This document shows positions 6,022 through 14,542 of a DNA stretch of 29,802 bases, piece after piece. How positions within the stretch are numbered: position 1 is the first letter of the stretch; each line of letters begins with the position of its first letter. The notes beneath the pieces are model-generated. The model worked only from the letters and a program-made list of their open reading frames with translations. It did no database searches and was not told the origin of the DNA. The stretch is from UBA11540 sp045536425 (GTDB lineage: Bacteria > Bacillota > Clostridia > Oscillospirales > Ruminococcaceae). The translations under genes were made by a program, and so were the position numbers. The stretch spans positions 1 through 29,802 of the forward strand of contig JAZSNN010000014.1 of assembly GCA_045536425.1 (NCBI GenBank), read 5' to 3'.

Positions 6022-8388
6022 TTACGCCTGAATAAACTTCTTGATGTCGGAAACTCCAACGAACTTTGTGATCTCGCCACCTGCAACAGAAACAAGTGTG
6101 GGAGCCTGTCTGATGCCGACCGCCTCTGTGAGCTCAATGTTCTCTTCTGCCAAAAGCTTCTGATAGGAAACGCCTGCTTTTGCGAGAAGCGCTTCTGCAA
6201 TCTTACAGTTGGGGCAGGTAGCGGAAGCGAAGAGGTAAACGCCATCAGCGATTACGGGAGCTTCGCACTCACATTTCTCTTCTCTTGCGAGAGGGCCCTC
6301 GTGTCTGAGAACGGATGTTGCTACGTCGTAGGTCTTTCTGTCCTTATACTCCTGTGCCTTACCGTCGTTCCAGTTCTTAACGGGACGATAGTAACCTGTG
6401 ATACGGCTGTAAACCTCAGCCTCTTCGCCACACTCAGGGCAAGAGAAGGATTCGCCTGCGATATATCCGTGGCACTTACATACAGAGTATGTGGGCGAGA
6501 TGGAGTAGTAGGGGAGTCTGTAGTTGGAAGCAATCTTCTTGACAAGAGCCGCACAAGACTGCCAGTCAGGAAGCTTCTCGCCGAGGAACGCGTGGAAAAC
6601 AGTACCCGAAGTGTAGAGGGTGTGGAGCTCGTCCTGCATATCCAGAGCTGTGAAGATGTCCTGTGTATAACCAACGGGGAGGTGAGAGGAGTTTGTATAG
6701 TAGGGTGTCTGTCCCTCGCCACGTCCTGCGGTGATGATATCGGGATAGTACTTGAGGTCGTGCTTTGCAAGACGGAATGCGGTAGACTCAGCAGATGTAG
6801 CCTCGAGGTTGTAGAGGTCGCCGTACTGTACCTGATAGTCGGACAAACGCTCTCTCATATGATTGAGCACGTCTTTTGCAAACTTCTGTGTCTTCTGTGT
6901 TGTCATATCAGCCTGCAGCCAACAAGCGTTGAGACCAACCTCGTTCATACCAACGAGACCGATGGTGGAGAAGTGGTTGTTAAATGTGCCGAGGTAACGC
7001 TTGGTATAGGGATAAAGTCCTGCATCGAGGAGCTTTGTGATAACGTCACGCTTAACCTTCAAGGAACGAGCGGAGATGTCCATCATCTTGTCAAGACGGG
7101 CGTAGAAATCGGCTTCGTTCTTAGCAAGGTATGCAATTCTCGGCAGGTTGATGGTAACAACGCCGACAGAGCCTGTGGACTCACCGCTTCCGAAGAAACC
7201 GCCCGACTTCTTGCGAAGCTCACGGAGGTCAAGACGGAGTCGGCAGCACATCGAACGAACGTCGGAGGGCTCCATATCGCTGTTGATGTAGTTGGAGAAG
7301 TAGGGAGTACCGTATTTTGCGGTCATCTCGAAGAGAAGCTTGTTGTTCTCGGTCTCGGACCAGTCAAAATCACGGGTGATGGAGTAGGTGGGGATAGGAT
7401 ACTGGAATCCGCGTCCGTTAGCGTCGCCCTCGACCATAATCTCAATGAACGCCTTGTTGACCATATCCATCTCAGCTTTACAATCTTTATACTTGAAGTC
7501 CATTTCCTTGCCGCCAACGATACAGTTGAGTTCAGCGAGGTCGTGAGGAACTGTCCAGTCAAGAGTGATGTTTGTAAAGGGAGACTGTGTACCCCATCTG
7601 GAAGGTGTGTTTACACCGTAGATGAAGGACTGTATGCACTGCTTAACTTCCTTGTAGGAGAGGTTGTCAACCTTAACGAAGGGAGCAAGGTATGTATCAA
7701 AGGAGGAGAACGCCTGTGCGCCTGCCCACTCGTTCTGCATAATACCGAGGAAGTTTACCATCTGGTTGCAGAGTGTGGAGAGGTGAGCCGCAGGAGCGGA
7801 AGTAATCTTTCCGGGAACACCGCCAAGACCCTCCTGAATGAGCTGCTTTAGCGACCAACCTGCACAGTAGCCTGTGAGCATCGAAAGGTCGTGAATGTGA
7901 ATGTCAGCGTTTCTGTGAGCGTTGCCGATCTCGTCGTCATAGATCTCGGAAAGCCAGTAGTTAGCGGTAACCGCACCGGAGTTTGAAAGGATAAGACCAC
8001 CAACAGAATATGTAACGGTGGAGTTTTCCTTAACTCGCCAGTCGCTGATGCTCAGATAGTTGTCGATGATAGCCTTGTAGTCAACCATCGTGGTGTTGAT
8101 GTTACGAATCTTTTCTCTCTGACGGCGGTAGATGATGTACGCCTTGGAAACGTCGTCATAACCCGCTTTGATGAGTACCGACTCAACGCTGTCCTGAATG
8201 TCCTCGACAGAGATCTTGTCGTCCTTTATCTTGGGCTCGAACTCTGCGGTAACCTTCAACGCGAGAAAATCTATTACGTCGGGGTTGTACTGCTTGTTAC
8301 AAGCGTCGAACGCGAGTGTGATGGCGTCTGCGATCTTCTTTATGTCAAAAGATGCGATCTTGCCGTCTCTCTTTAATACGTTATACAT
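6022..8388 (-). CDS. nrdD: Anaerobic ribonucleoside-triphosphate reductase (class III) with fused C-terminal redoxin-like domain
   Basis: Oxygen-sensitive glycyl-radical enzyme that makes deoxynucleotides from NTPs. Order of parts in the 788-aa protein: ATP-cone allosteric domain (about 3-92), ten-stranded barrel catalytic domain, a zinc site (CKC at 637/639, CPEC at 650/653), glycyl radical loop RITGYYRP with Gly about 665, then a short Cys-rich linker (CEC) and a thioredoxin/glutaredoxin-like tail of about 75 residues with ATCPNC (725-728) and the cis-Pro APTL. The start at 8388 is chosen for the AAAGGAGAGG site 5 nt upstream. Its promoter carries two NrdR-box-like sites. nrdG lies upstream and trxB downstream. 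The tail suggests a redoxin-reduced rather than formate-reduced enzyme. Confidence 0.96.
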   Translation of the reverse strand: MYNVLKRDGKIASFDIKKIADAITLAFDACNKQYNPDVIDFLALKVTAEFEPKIKDDKISVEDIQDSVESVLIKAGYDDVSKAYIIYRRQREKIRNINTTMVDYKAIIDNYLSISDWRVKENSTVTYSVGGLILSNSGAVTANYWLSEIYDDEIGNAHRNADIHIHDLSMLTGYCAGWSLKQLIQEGLGGVPGKITSAPAAHLSTLCNQMVNFLGIMQNEWAGAQAFSSFDTYLAPFVKVDNLSYKEVKQCIQSFIYGVNTPSRWGTQSPFTNITLDWTVPHDLAELNCIVGGKEMDFKYKDCKAEMDMVNKAFIEIMVEGDANGRGFQYPIPTYSITRDFDWSETENNKLLFEMTAKYGTPYFSNYINSDMEPSDVRSMCCRLRLDLRELRKKSGGFFGSGESTGSVGVVTINLPRIAYLAKNEADFYARLDKMMDISARSLKVKRDVITKLLDAGLYPYTKRYLGTFNNHFSTIGLVGMNEVGLNACWLQADMTTQKTQKFAKDVLNHMRERLSDYQVQYGDLYNLEATSAESTAFRLAKHDLKYYPDIITAGRGEGQTPYYTNSSHLPVGYTQDIFTALDMQDELHTLYTSGTVFHAFLGEKLPDWQSCAALVKKIASNYRLPYYSISPTYSVCKCHGYIAGESFSCPECGEEAEVYSRITGYYRPVKNWNDGKAQEYKDRKTYDVATSVLRHEGPLAREEKCECEAPVIADGVYLFASATCPNCKIAEALLAKAGVSYQKLLAEENIELTEAVGIRQAPTLVSVAGGEITKFVGVSDIKKFIQA

Positions 8389-8438
8389 ATTTCCCTCTCC
8401 TTTTATATAAATGTTAGTTTTTAACGGTAGCAATACTA

Positions 8439-8467
8439 AGTATATTACATATATTGTGCCTTGTCAA
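8439..8467 (-). promoter_or_regulatory. nrdD promoter
   Basis: TTGACA, 17 bp, TATACT on the minus strand, a near-consensus sigma-A promoter. The spacer between the two hexamers is almost entirely occupied by an NrdR-box-like sequence. Confidence 0.88.
8444..8459 (-). promoter_or_regulatory. NrdR box 2 of nrdD (within promoter spacer)
   Basis: GCACAATATATGTAAT on the minus strand, close to the known NrdR consensus ACACAATATATTGTGT. It sits between the -35 and -10 hexamers, so binding should block RNA polymerase. Confidence 0.78.
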
Positions 8468-8476
8468 CACATTTTG

Positions 8477-8492
8477 GCACAATATATAGTAA
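8477..8492 (-). promoter_or_regulatory. NrdR box 1 of nrdD (upstream)
   Basis: TTACTATATATTGTGC on the minus strand, centred 33 bp upstream of box 2, about three helical turns. Paired boxes at such spacing are the usual NrdR arrangement. Confidence 0.75.
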
Positions 8493-8498
8493 AAATTG

Positions 8499-9188
8499 TT
8501 AAATTCCACGAATCTCGACACTAGATATTGTGCAGAGTGCTACTTCTCTCATTTTTTGGAGTGTTTCGCGCTTGTGGGCAGAGAAATTTTCTCCGATGAG
8601 GTTGCCCGAGTCCACGAAATTTTGCAAGAAGTATTTGGGAGCACCTTTTATCCATTCTGCGATTTTTTGGATGTCCTCTACTGTGTGAAGCTCAGTAGTA
8701 ATGGTGGTGCGAAACTCAAAATCAATACCGCAATTTATGAGAAACGCTATCGACTCCTCGATTTTCTCGAGCCCAAATCCATCGATTCCGACGGTGAGCG
8801 GGTATTTCTCCTTGCAGTTTTTAATGTCCATCGCAACGTAGTCGACAAGTCGGTTTTCCACAAGCTCTTTCAGCTTTTCGGGGTAACAGCCGTTTGTGTC
8901 GAGCTTTACGAGATAGCCCATCTCTTTGATTTTTTTGATAAAGTCAACGATATCAGGCTGTAGAAGTGGCTCACCACCCGTGATACAAACCCCGTCGAGA
9001 AGCCCAACTCTCTTTGGGAGAAATTCCTCGACCTCGTCTATCATATTGCCATATCCGTTCGGGTCGAGCACAAGCCCTGCGTTGTGACAAAACGGGCAAC
9101 GCATATTGCATCCGCCCGTGAAAACCGTACAGGCGACCTTCCCTGGAAAGTCCAAAAGCGTCATTTTTTGAAAGCCTTGAATGTTCAT
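8499..9188 (-). CDS. nrdG: Anaerobic ribonucleotide reductase activating protein (radical SAM)
   Basis: Radical S-adenosylmethionine enzyme that abstracts hydrogen from the NrdD glycine to create the stable glycyl radical. The 229-aa protein begins MNIQGFQKMTLLDFPGKVAC and has the [4Fe-4S] signature CNMRCPFC (Cys 27, 31, 34) and the SAM-binding GGEPLLQ motif. Start at 9188 follows AAAGAGGTGG; a longer reading frame to 9272 would pass through the promoter. It lies upstream of nrdD on the same strand, with a separate promoter of the same NrdR-controlled design. Confidence 0.93.
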   Translation of the reverse strand: MNIQGFQKMTLLDFPGKVACTVFTGGCNMRCPFCHNAGLVLDPNGYGNMIDEVEEFLPKRVGLLDGVCITGGEPLLQPDIVDFIKKIKEMGYLVKLDTNGCYPEKLKELVENRLVDYVAMDIKNCKEKYPLTVGIDGFGLEKIEESIAFLINCGIDFEFRTTITTELHTVEDIQKIAEWIKGAPKYFLQNFVDSGNLIGENFSAHKRETLQKMREVALCTISSVEIRGI

Positions 9189-9216
9189 ATAGCCACCTCT
9201 TTTCACGTGCCTTATC

Positions 9217-9245
9217 AGTGTACCATATATAGTTTGACTCGTCAA
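9217..9245 (-). promoter_or_regulatory. nrdG promoter
   Basis: TTGACG, 17 bp, TACACT on the minus strand, with an NrdR-like sequence in the spacer, matching the nrdD promoter design. Confidence 0.82.
9220..9235 (-). promoter_or_regulatory. NrdR-like box in nrdG promoter spacer
   Basis: AAACTATATATGGTAC on the minus strand; it shares the CTATATAT core and following G-T with nrdD box 1. Weaker than the upstream site. Confidence 0.6.
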
Positions 9246-9252
9246 TAGGAAA

Positions 9253-9268
9253 ACACAAGATATTGTGC
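9253..9268 (-). promoter_or_regulatory. NrdR box upstream of nrdG
   Basis: GCACAATATCTTGTGT on the minus strand, a near-palindrome close to the NrdR consensus, centred 33 bp from the spacer box. Confidence 0.8.
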
Positions 9269-9284
9269 TCAAATTCCAAAAACT

Positions 9285-9300
9285 TTTCTACATATTGTAT
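9285..9300 (-). promoter_or_regulatory. Possible third NrdR-like box upstream of nrdG
   Basis: ATACAATATGTAGAAA on the minus strand, a half-conserved site centred 32 bp upstream of the strong box. It may be a degenerate extra site. Confidence 0.4.
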
Positions 9301-9353
9301 ATTTGTCTTTTGCTGTTTTCCCCGAAAAAGCCGACTGTTGCGCGGTTTTGCCC

Positions 9354-9391
9354 AAAAAGCCCTATGCAAAGTTATACTCTCTGCATAGGGC
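9354..9391 (-). terminator. Terminator of the DUF1576 gene
   Basis: GCCCTATGCA and TGCATAGGGC form a 10-bp stem followed by TTTTT on the minus strand, 38 bp after the stop codon. Confidence 0.85.
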
Positions 9392-9429
9392 GAGGATAAA
9401 TTCAGTTGTCGTTATTTGCTGTGCAAAAT

Positions 9430-10836
9430 TTAATCTGCAGGTTTTTCCTTTATATTATAGAAATCCAAAATCGGTATCATCAGCATTGCGGTGAGTCCTG
9501 CGGTGAAACCGCCGTTGTAGAGCATCAAACCGCCGTGCATCTGCGCTGTCGAGGTGCAGATAATAGCGCTCAAAGCACCTGCCAGAATGCCGTATCGAAC
9601 ACCGTACTTTGCGGCTATCGGACACAAGCCCGTCGCAAATGCAACACCGCCGAAATAGCTCTGCGTAGAGAGCGTCCACGGAATTTCGAGCCCCGATACA
9701 AGACAGATAACGTGAACGAGCACCGATAAAAGCGTGTAGCCTATGAGTATCGGATAGACGTTTTTCGGATGCTGACCCGAAGCCGAGAATGTAACCGCCG
9801 CAAAGATGAGTCCCGCGACGTTTCCCGTAAATCCAACACCGTCGGTGAAGAGGATTGCAAGGTTAAAATATAAAAGGATGAAAAGCCCGTAGATGCCAAT
9901 GTTGATAAGACAGGTCTTCATACCAAATTGTTCGCAGAAATCGTCGAGATGTCCGTCTTTTTTGAGGAGCGCTTTGTACCCCGTAAAGTTGCCTTTGCAC
10001 AGGATAATTCCCGCAACCGCTGTGAGAAGGAAAATCCCGCCCCAGACCGAGTTTACGAAGACGGGATAGCTTCTGCCAAAGCTCTCATAGATTTCGTTTT
10101 TATAAACCACATCGCCCGATGGCTCGAGCCCGAGAGTATTGAACATCAACGCAAACATAAAAATGCCGAAAAGCCCGATGGCAAGTCCCGCTTTGTAGAG
10201 GTTGAAGCCTCGGTGCATTCTGGTAGTACCCGGCAGGAGCGCGGGAACGACGAAACCAAACATCACACTCGCAAGACAACCCGCTACCACACCGACTATC
10301 GAAAACTCCGTGCCGAAAAGCACAAACCGACTGCCGATAGGGAAGGCGAAGAAAAATTCGCTGATAAACGGCGCGAGTGCCGTTGCAAACATAGCGACAC
10401 CCAGATTTTCACCGAGTGACTGCCTTCTGACAAGGCAGTAGACAACAACACCGAGAAAACACGGCCACATATTTAAAAGGTTGAGTCCGTAAAAGCCGTG
10501 CGCGATTACAAGGAAAAATCCCGCAAGCGTCACCGAGCGCGCAGGCGAACGGTCTGTGATAATCAGAATACTGCACGCGAGTCCGCAGAGTCCCGCGTTG
10601 AAACACGCCGCCGCAAGACCGCCAAGCTCAAAATAGTCGGGCATGTTTCTCGCGGGGGAGAGGAGGATCCTCAAAAATCCGCCAAAGACCTCTCCAAAGC
10701 CCTCGCCCGTGACCGCTGCGGCAACTGCCGAAGCGAAGATGAGCACGAGCGAAACCGAAAGCGTGTATATCGAAATAATTTTGTTGTTTGTCCGCTCGGC
10801 TTGATTTGCATAACGGACGCAAGGAGCAGTACCCAT
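9430..10836 (-). CDS. DUF1576 family polytopic membrane protein
   Basis: A 468-aa integral membrane protein with roughly a dozen hydrophobic segments and two similar halves, each with a G-rich transmembrane pattern (for example GGLAAACFNAGLCGL and GGVAFATGLCPIAAKYGVRYG). I recognise it as a DUF1576 protein; no transport substrate is known to me. The ending has HGGLMLYNGGFTAGLTAMLM, a typical tail of the family. ATG is preceded by AGAGGTG. It is monocistronic, with its own promoter at 10897-10925 and a terminator. Nothing in its neighbours points to a function. Confidence 0.75.
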   Translation of the reverse strand: MGTAPCVRYANQAERTNNKIISIYTLSVSLVLIFASAVAAAVTGEGFGEVFGGFLRILLSPARNMPDYFELGGLAAACFNAGLCGLACSILIITDRSPARSVTLAGFFLVIAHGFYGLNLLNMWPCFLGVVVYCLVRRQSLGENLGVAMFATALAPFISEFFFAFPIGSRFVLFGTEFSIVGVVAGCLASVMFGFVVPALLPGTTRMHRGFNLYKAGLAIGLFGIFMFALMFNTLGLEPSGDVVYKNEIYESFGRSYPVFVNSVWGGIFLLTAVAGIILCKGNFTGYKALLKKDGHLDDFCEQFGMKTCLINIGIYGLFILLYFNLAILFTDGVGFTGNVAGLIFAAVTFSASGQHPKNVYPILIGYTLLSVLVHVICLVSGLEIPWTLSTQSYFGGVAFATGLCPIAAKYGVRYGILAGALSAIICTSTAQMHGGLMLYNGGFTAGLTAMLMIPILDFYNIKEKPAD

Positions 10837-10896
10837 CGTTGCACCTCTGATACCAAATTTTGTTGAAAAGCCTCGCTTTTTGATGATAGCTGTTAC

Positions 10897-10925
10897 ATTA
10901 TATAATATAAAGCCCGAAAAAGCAA
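10897..10925 (-). promoter_or_regulatory. Promoter of the DUF1576 gene
   Basis: TTGCTT, 17 bp, TATAAT on the minus strand. Confidence 0.75.
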
Positions 10926-11140
10926 GAAAAGCACGATTTCAGAAAAAGGAGCACCTTGAAACCCGAGATTTTTCAAGGGACTAAATTGTGCGGGAAAATC
11001 CACAAAAAGAGCGGAATTTTCTGTTAAAAACAACAAAAAACGGACGGTTTTTACAATTTTATGTGCAAAATGCACAGATAAAGAAAGCAAATTTTATCTA
11101 CATTGTTGTTAGTATTTGGGTTGATTTTTTGATGGTTTTG
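10926..11140. other. AT-rich intergenic stretch, no gene seen
   Basis: No convincing reading frame with a ribosome site. It holds one small inverted repeat (CCTTGAA at 10952 with TTCAAGG) and poly-A/T tracts; otherwise nothing recognised. With the flanking promoters it separates the divergent DUF1576 gene and secreted-protein gene. Confidence 0.6.
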
Positions 11141-11168
11141 TTGTAAAATTGTTGTGTAAACATATAAA
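11141..11168 (+). promoter_or_regulatory. Probable promoter of the secreted-protein gene
   Basis: TTGTAA, 16 bp, TATAAA. It is moderate, and a TTGTTG a few bases upstream could also act as the -35. Confidence 0.5.
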
Positions 11169-11173
11169 TTATG

Positions 11174-11242
11174 AGCTGTGGCAAGGCCACGGCTTGTAGT
11201 TATCTATTTCGAGAGCGTCTTTACCCGCACGCAAACGAAGTA
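11174..11242 (+). other. Structured 5' leader of the secreted-protein gene
   Basis: Contains a 9-bp hairpin AGCTGTGGC/GCCACGGCT with loop AAG (11174-11194), then an imperfect stem in which TTCG and GCGT pair with ACGC and CGAA. No known riboswitch consensus was recognised, and no terminator run follows. Confidence 0.45.
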
Positions 11243-11280
11243 TGTATGAAGAAAATTATATATTTAAAGGAGATGCACAA

Positions 11281-13230
11281 ATGAGCGTCAAGAAAATCTT
11301 ATCAATTATTATGGCACTTGCTATGGTGCTGACAATGGCATCCTTCCCCGCATTTGCTGAGGGAACTGCGGTTGCAATCGTGGGTGTAACAGGAACAACA
11401 TCATCTGATAACGCATCACGTGCTATCGCAAACGCATACGATGGTGACAACACCACATACTTTACTTCCGACCAGTATGGCAACAATTTCAGCCTCGTGT
11501 TTGAACTTGCTGAATCCATTACACTTGATACGTTGAAAATCGAATGGGGCGGTACTAGCGGCTGGGACCGTAATGCTCCAAAGGGCTATGATGTATATGT
11601 TTCTGTAGACGGATCTACATGGGGAGATGCTATCCTCACTTACACAGGTCTTCACAGCAAAGCCACTGCAGCTGAAACATATCCCGGTTACACATACGTA
11701 GGCGGTGGTACGGACAATGCGATGAGGTATGATATGGTAGAGACCGACCTTAACGTAGAAAACGTTAAGTACATAAGGATTAGGATGACCAGTTGCAATG
11801 CTCGTACTTCGATGCGTGAAATTACAGTACTAAAGGCAGAGGAAGCAGCTAAGGTTCCTACCACTTATACAGTAAAGTATACGTCTGACGACCCCGACTT
11901 TGTAGCACCTGAGGACAAAGTTGTTAGCGAAAATGTTTTCGTTGGCGATGAGATAACAGAAGACGCTCCCGAAATCGACGGCTATCTTCCTGATGAACCT
12001 TCCAAGTCTATCACACTCGTTGAAGGCACAAACGAAATCAAATTTACCTATAGAAAAGGAAAAACAGTTAACTATACTGTAAAGTATGTTGACGAAGCAG
12101 GCAAAGCTATCGCTAATGAAGAGACACTCGAGGGAGAAGAGGGTCAGGAAATAACCGTAACCGCTCTCAACCTCTTTGCACAGGGCTATTTCATCGCTGA
12201 AGATACACAGACAGTTGAACTCGTAGATGGTACAAACGAGATTGAATTTGTTTACACCAAGGTAATTAAGGCTACATCTCATCAAATTAACAAGCTCAAC
12301 GGTGCTGGCGGTTGGGTACCCAATAGCATAGGAACAGAAAAGAACGTCTACAATGGTAAGATTGGTACCAGCACAGGTGTTTATCAGGTTGATGGTTCTT
12401 CTGCTTCAACAAACCCTGTAATGGAGTTTGTATTCGGATTTGATAAAGCTTATGCTTTTGATACATTGACAGTATATGCTACAGACGTTACAAGAGCTTA
12501 TATCTATGTTTCTGACGATGGAGAGACATGGGGCGAAGCTGTATACGACGGAACCCCGGAAACAACAACTATCAGCGGAGTGAAGGCTGCTGCGATAGAT
12601 CTCAATGGTGCTGCAGGACAGTACATCAAGTACGTAATTCATAACAAGAAATATTTCCAGATTCATGAGTTCACCTTCGAAGGTGGCGAGCCTGCTCCTT
12701 CTGTTGACCTCACTGGCAAACTCAAATCTGAGGGTGCAGGCATAAGACTTCCCAATGAAGAACTCGGTATCATGCCCGGTATCCGCTTTGGCGCTACTAT
12801 CAACAAAGAGGCTTTCGGAATCGATACATATGATCCCGACGGAGATGTACAGTTTGGTATGTTCCTTATTTTGAGTGATAGACTCGTAGAAACCACGTTT
12901 GTTGAGTATCTCGAAGCTAATAACTACGCTGAAGGCGACGGAGTGGTTTATGTTCCTGCAAGAAAGATCCTTAAGGATGAGGACGGAGTTATAACCTATA
13001 CAGCAGTTGTCCACGGTTTCACCACTGCTGAAGATTTTGAAACCGAAATCACCGCTGTTCCCTATGTTTGCTATGACGGAAATTACGCGTTTGCTGATGA
13101 GATAGAAAACAAGACCTACTTAGGTGTTGTAAACGATGCTATCGAAGAAGCTGAAGGCGAAAACAAGTTCGGTCTTTCCGAAGAGGATATAGATGCTCTC
13201 AAGGAAATCAGAGACAGTGTGTCCGCATAA
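11281..13230 (+). CDS. Secreted multidomain protein (discoidin-like and MucBP-like domains)
   Basis: A 649-aa exported protein. Residues 1-26 form a signal peptide (KK, hydrophobic core, AFA cleavage). Then follow an F5/8 type C (discoidin/CBM32-like) region at about 30-185, two MucBP-like repeats at about 190-255 and 258-325 (each 'YTVKY...EGTNEI.F.Y'), a second galactose-binding-like domain at about 330-470 (YVSDDGETWGEAVYDG, IHEFTFEGG), and a C-terminal module at about 475-649 beginning LKSEGAGIR and GIRFGATI. No LPXTG or membrane anchor is visible, so it may be released or held non-covalently. ATG at 11281 follows AAAGGAG. It is Glu/Asp-rich and likely binds glycans; function is inferred from domain type. 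Confidence 0.75.
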   Translation: MSVKKILSIIMALAMVLTMASFPAFAEGTAVAIVGVTGTTSSDNASRAIANAYDGDNTTYFTSDQYGNNFSLVFELAESITLDTLKIEWGGTSGWDRNAPKGYDVYVSVDGSTWGDAILTYTGLHSKATAAETYPGYTYVGGGTDNAMRYDMVETDLNVENVKYIRIRMTSCNARTSMREITVLKAEEAAKVPTTYTVKYTSDDPDFVAPEDKVVSENVFVGDEITEDAPEIDGYLPDEPSKSITLVEGTNEIKFTYRKGKTVNYTVKYVDEAGKAIANEETLEGEEGQEITVTALNLFAQGYFIAEDTQTVELVDGTNEIEFVYTKVIKATSHQINKLNGAGGWVPNSIGTEKNVYNGKIGTSTGVYQVDGSSASTNPVMEFVFGFDKAYAFDTLTVYATDVTRAYIYVSDDGETWGEAVYDGTPETTTISGVKAAAIDLNGAAGQYIKYVIHNKKYFQIHEFTFEGGEPAPSVDLTGKLKSEGAGIRLPNEELGIMPGIRFGATINKEAFGIDTYDPDGDVQFGMFLILSDRLVETTFVEYLEANNYAEGDGVVYVPARKILKDEDGVITYTAVVHGFTTAEDFETEITAVPYVCYDGNYAFADEIENKTYLGVVNDAIEEAEGENKFGLSEEDIDALKEIRDSVSA

Positions 13231-13255
13231 TAATTCACAGATAAACCTAATACCC

Positions 13256-13290
13256 AAAATCCGCGCTTTTTATAAAGCGCGGATTTTTTT
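13256..13290 (+). terminator. Terminator after the secreted-protein gene
   Basis: AATCCGCGCTTT and AAAGCGCGGATT make a 12-bp stem followed by a T run. Confidence 0.92.
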
Positions 13291-13340
13291 GTCTGAAACC
13301 TCTGCAAACAACACACATTTGAGTGACGATCAAAATCCTC

Positions 13341-13369
13341 TTGCTTTTTCTGCAAAAAAGGAGTAATAT
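13341..13369 (+). promoter_or_regulatory. Promoter of the permease gene
   Basis: TTGCTT, 17 bp, TAATAT. Confidence 0.6.
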
Positions 13370-13396
13370 AGTTTTGTTTGCGAAAGAGGTGATTTT

Positions 13397-14503
13397 GTGA
13401 CAAAAGCCTTGTCGTTTGTAAAGAAAAACGCAGTGCTCGTCATTGCGGTTATAGCGGCGATAACAACGATGTTTTTCGTTCCGCCCGATAAGGAGTATCT
13501 CGAATATTTTGATTTGCGGACCATCTCTTGCCTTTTTTGCACCCTCGCGGTAGTCTGCGCCTTTAAAAACATCTGGTTTTTCCGCATCGTCGCGGGAAGC
13601 ATCGTCCGCGTTTTTAAAACCACTCGCACCGCAATTCTGGCACTCGTGTATATAACCCTCTTCGGCTCGATGCTCATCGCAAACGATATGGCGCTCATCA
13701 CCTTTCTGCCTCTCGGCTACTTTGTTCTCGATAGCACCGACAACAGAAAGCTGATTGCCTTCACCTTCATAATGCAGAACATCGCCGCAAACCTCGGCGG
13801 TATGCTAACACCCTTCGGCAACCCCCAAAACCTCTACCTCTATTCCTACTTTAACATCGAAAATGGCGAGTTCTTCTCGATAATGTTTATACCGTTTGTA
13901 TTATCTATAGCGCTTATTACTCTCTGTTGTATGTTTATCAAGCCCGAACAGATGGTAGTGCATCGATATACAAACACACCTCTCGACTGGAAGCGTGTCG
14001 CGATATACTCGGTTTTGTTTGCGTTGTCAATTGCGATAGTTTTCCGCGCGGTGCATTTTTTGATAGGCACGCTGGTAATTGTTGCAGCGCTTCTGTTTTT
14101 GGATAGACGCGCGCTCAAGTCGGTGGACTATGGGCTTCTTTTGACCTTCTGTGCGTTCTTCATTTTCTCGGGAAATATGTCGCGCATACCCGCCGTGAGC
14201 GATTTGGTGGGCAATATCGTGGCGCAAAATCCGCTTTTGTGCGGAATTGTTTCTTGCCAGTTTATCAGTAACGTGCCGAGTGCAATTCTGCTCTCGCGCT
14301 TCACCGAAAACTATGCCGCTCTGCTTGTCGCAGTGAATATCGGCGGTGTCGGAACGCTTATTTCCTCTCTCGCAAGTCTAATCACCTTCAAGGAATATTC
14401 AAAATGCGAAAAGGGCAAAACGGGAAGATATCTTCTCCTTTTCTCTGCTCTCAATTTCGGTTTGCTGATAATTTTGGGCACAGCCGCCTATTTTATGGTA
14501 TAG
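13397..14503 (+). CDS. ArsB/NhaD-SLC13 superfamily permease (citrate transporter-like)
   Basis: A 368-aa membrane protein with about ten hydrophobic segments. Family features are NDMALITFLPLGYFVL (the ANDxALxxFxP signature), NLGGMLTPFGNPQNLYLYSY (the GNPQN substrate/ion hairpin) and the C-terminal half counterpart SCQFISNVPSAILLSRF and GGVGTLISSLASLITF. These are the repeated re-entrant hairpins of the ion transporter superfamily. Likely an anion or Na+-coupled carboxylate transporter; the substrate cannot be told. It begins at GTG, 7 nt after AAGAGGTGAT, with no better ATG. It is transcribed alone, ending at paired hairpins 14507-14576. Confidence 0.8.
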   Translation: MTKALSFVKKNAVLVIAVIAAITTMFFVPPDKEYLEYFDLRTISCLFCTLAVVCAFKNIWFFRIVAGSIVRVFKTTRTAILALVYITLFGSMLIANDMALITFLPLGYFVLDSTDNRKLIAFTFIMQNIAANLGGMLTPFGNPQNLYLYSYFNIENGEFFSIMFIPFVLSIALITLCCMFIKPEQMVVHRYTNTPLDWKRVAIYSVLFALSIAIVFRAVHFLIGTLVIVAALLFLDRRALKSVDYGLLLTFCAFFIFSGNMSRIPAVSDLVGNIVAQNPLLCGIVSCQFISNVPSAILLSRFTENYAALLVAVNIGGVGTLISSLASLITFKEYSKCEKGKTGRYLLLFSALNFGLLIILGTAAYFMV

Positions 14504-14542
14504 CTAAAATCCGCCCTTGCGGATTTGGAGTCGCCTGAAAAG

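Noticed and set aside
6301..7851. 516-codon open frame on the plus strand, antisense to nrdD
   Set aside because: No ribosome site, low-complexity Val/Cys/Leu-rich translation, and complete overlap with the well-supported nrdD gene; it is a codon-bias shadow.
11174..11242. Cyclic-di-GMP riboswitch before the secreted-protein gene
   Set aside because: CACGCAAAC resembles part of the class I motif, but the GNRA tetraloop/receptor and the rest of the three-way junction are absent.
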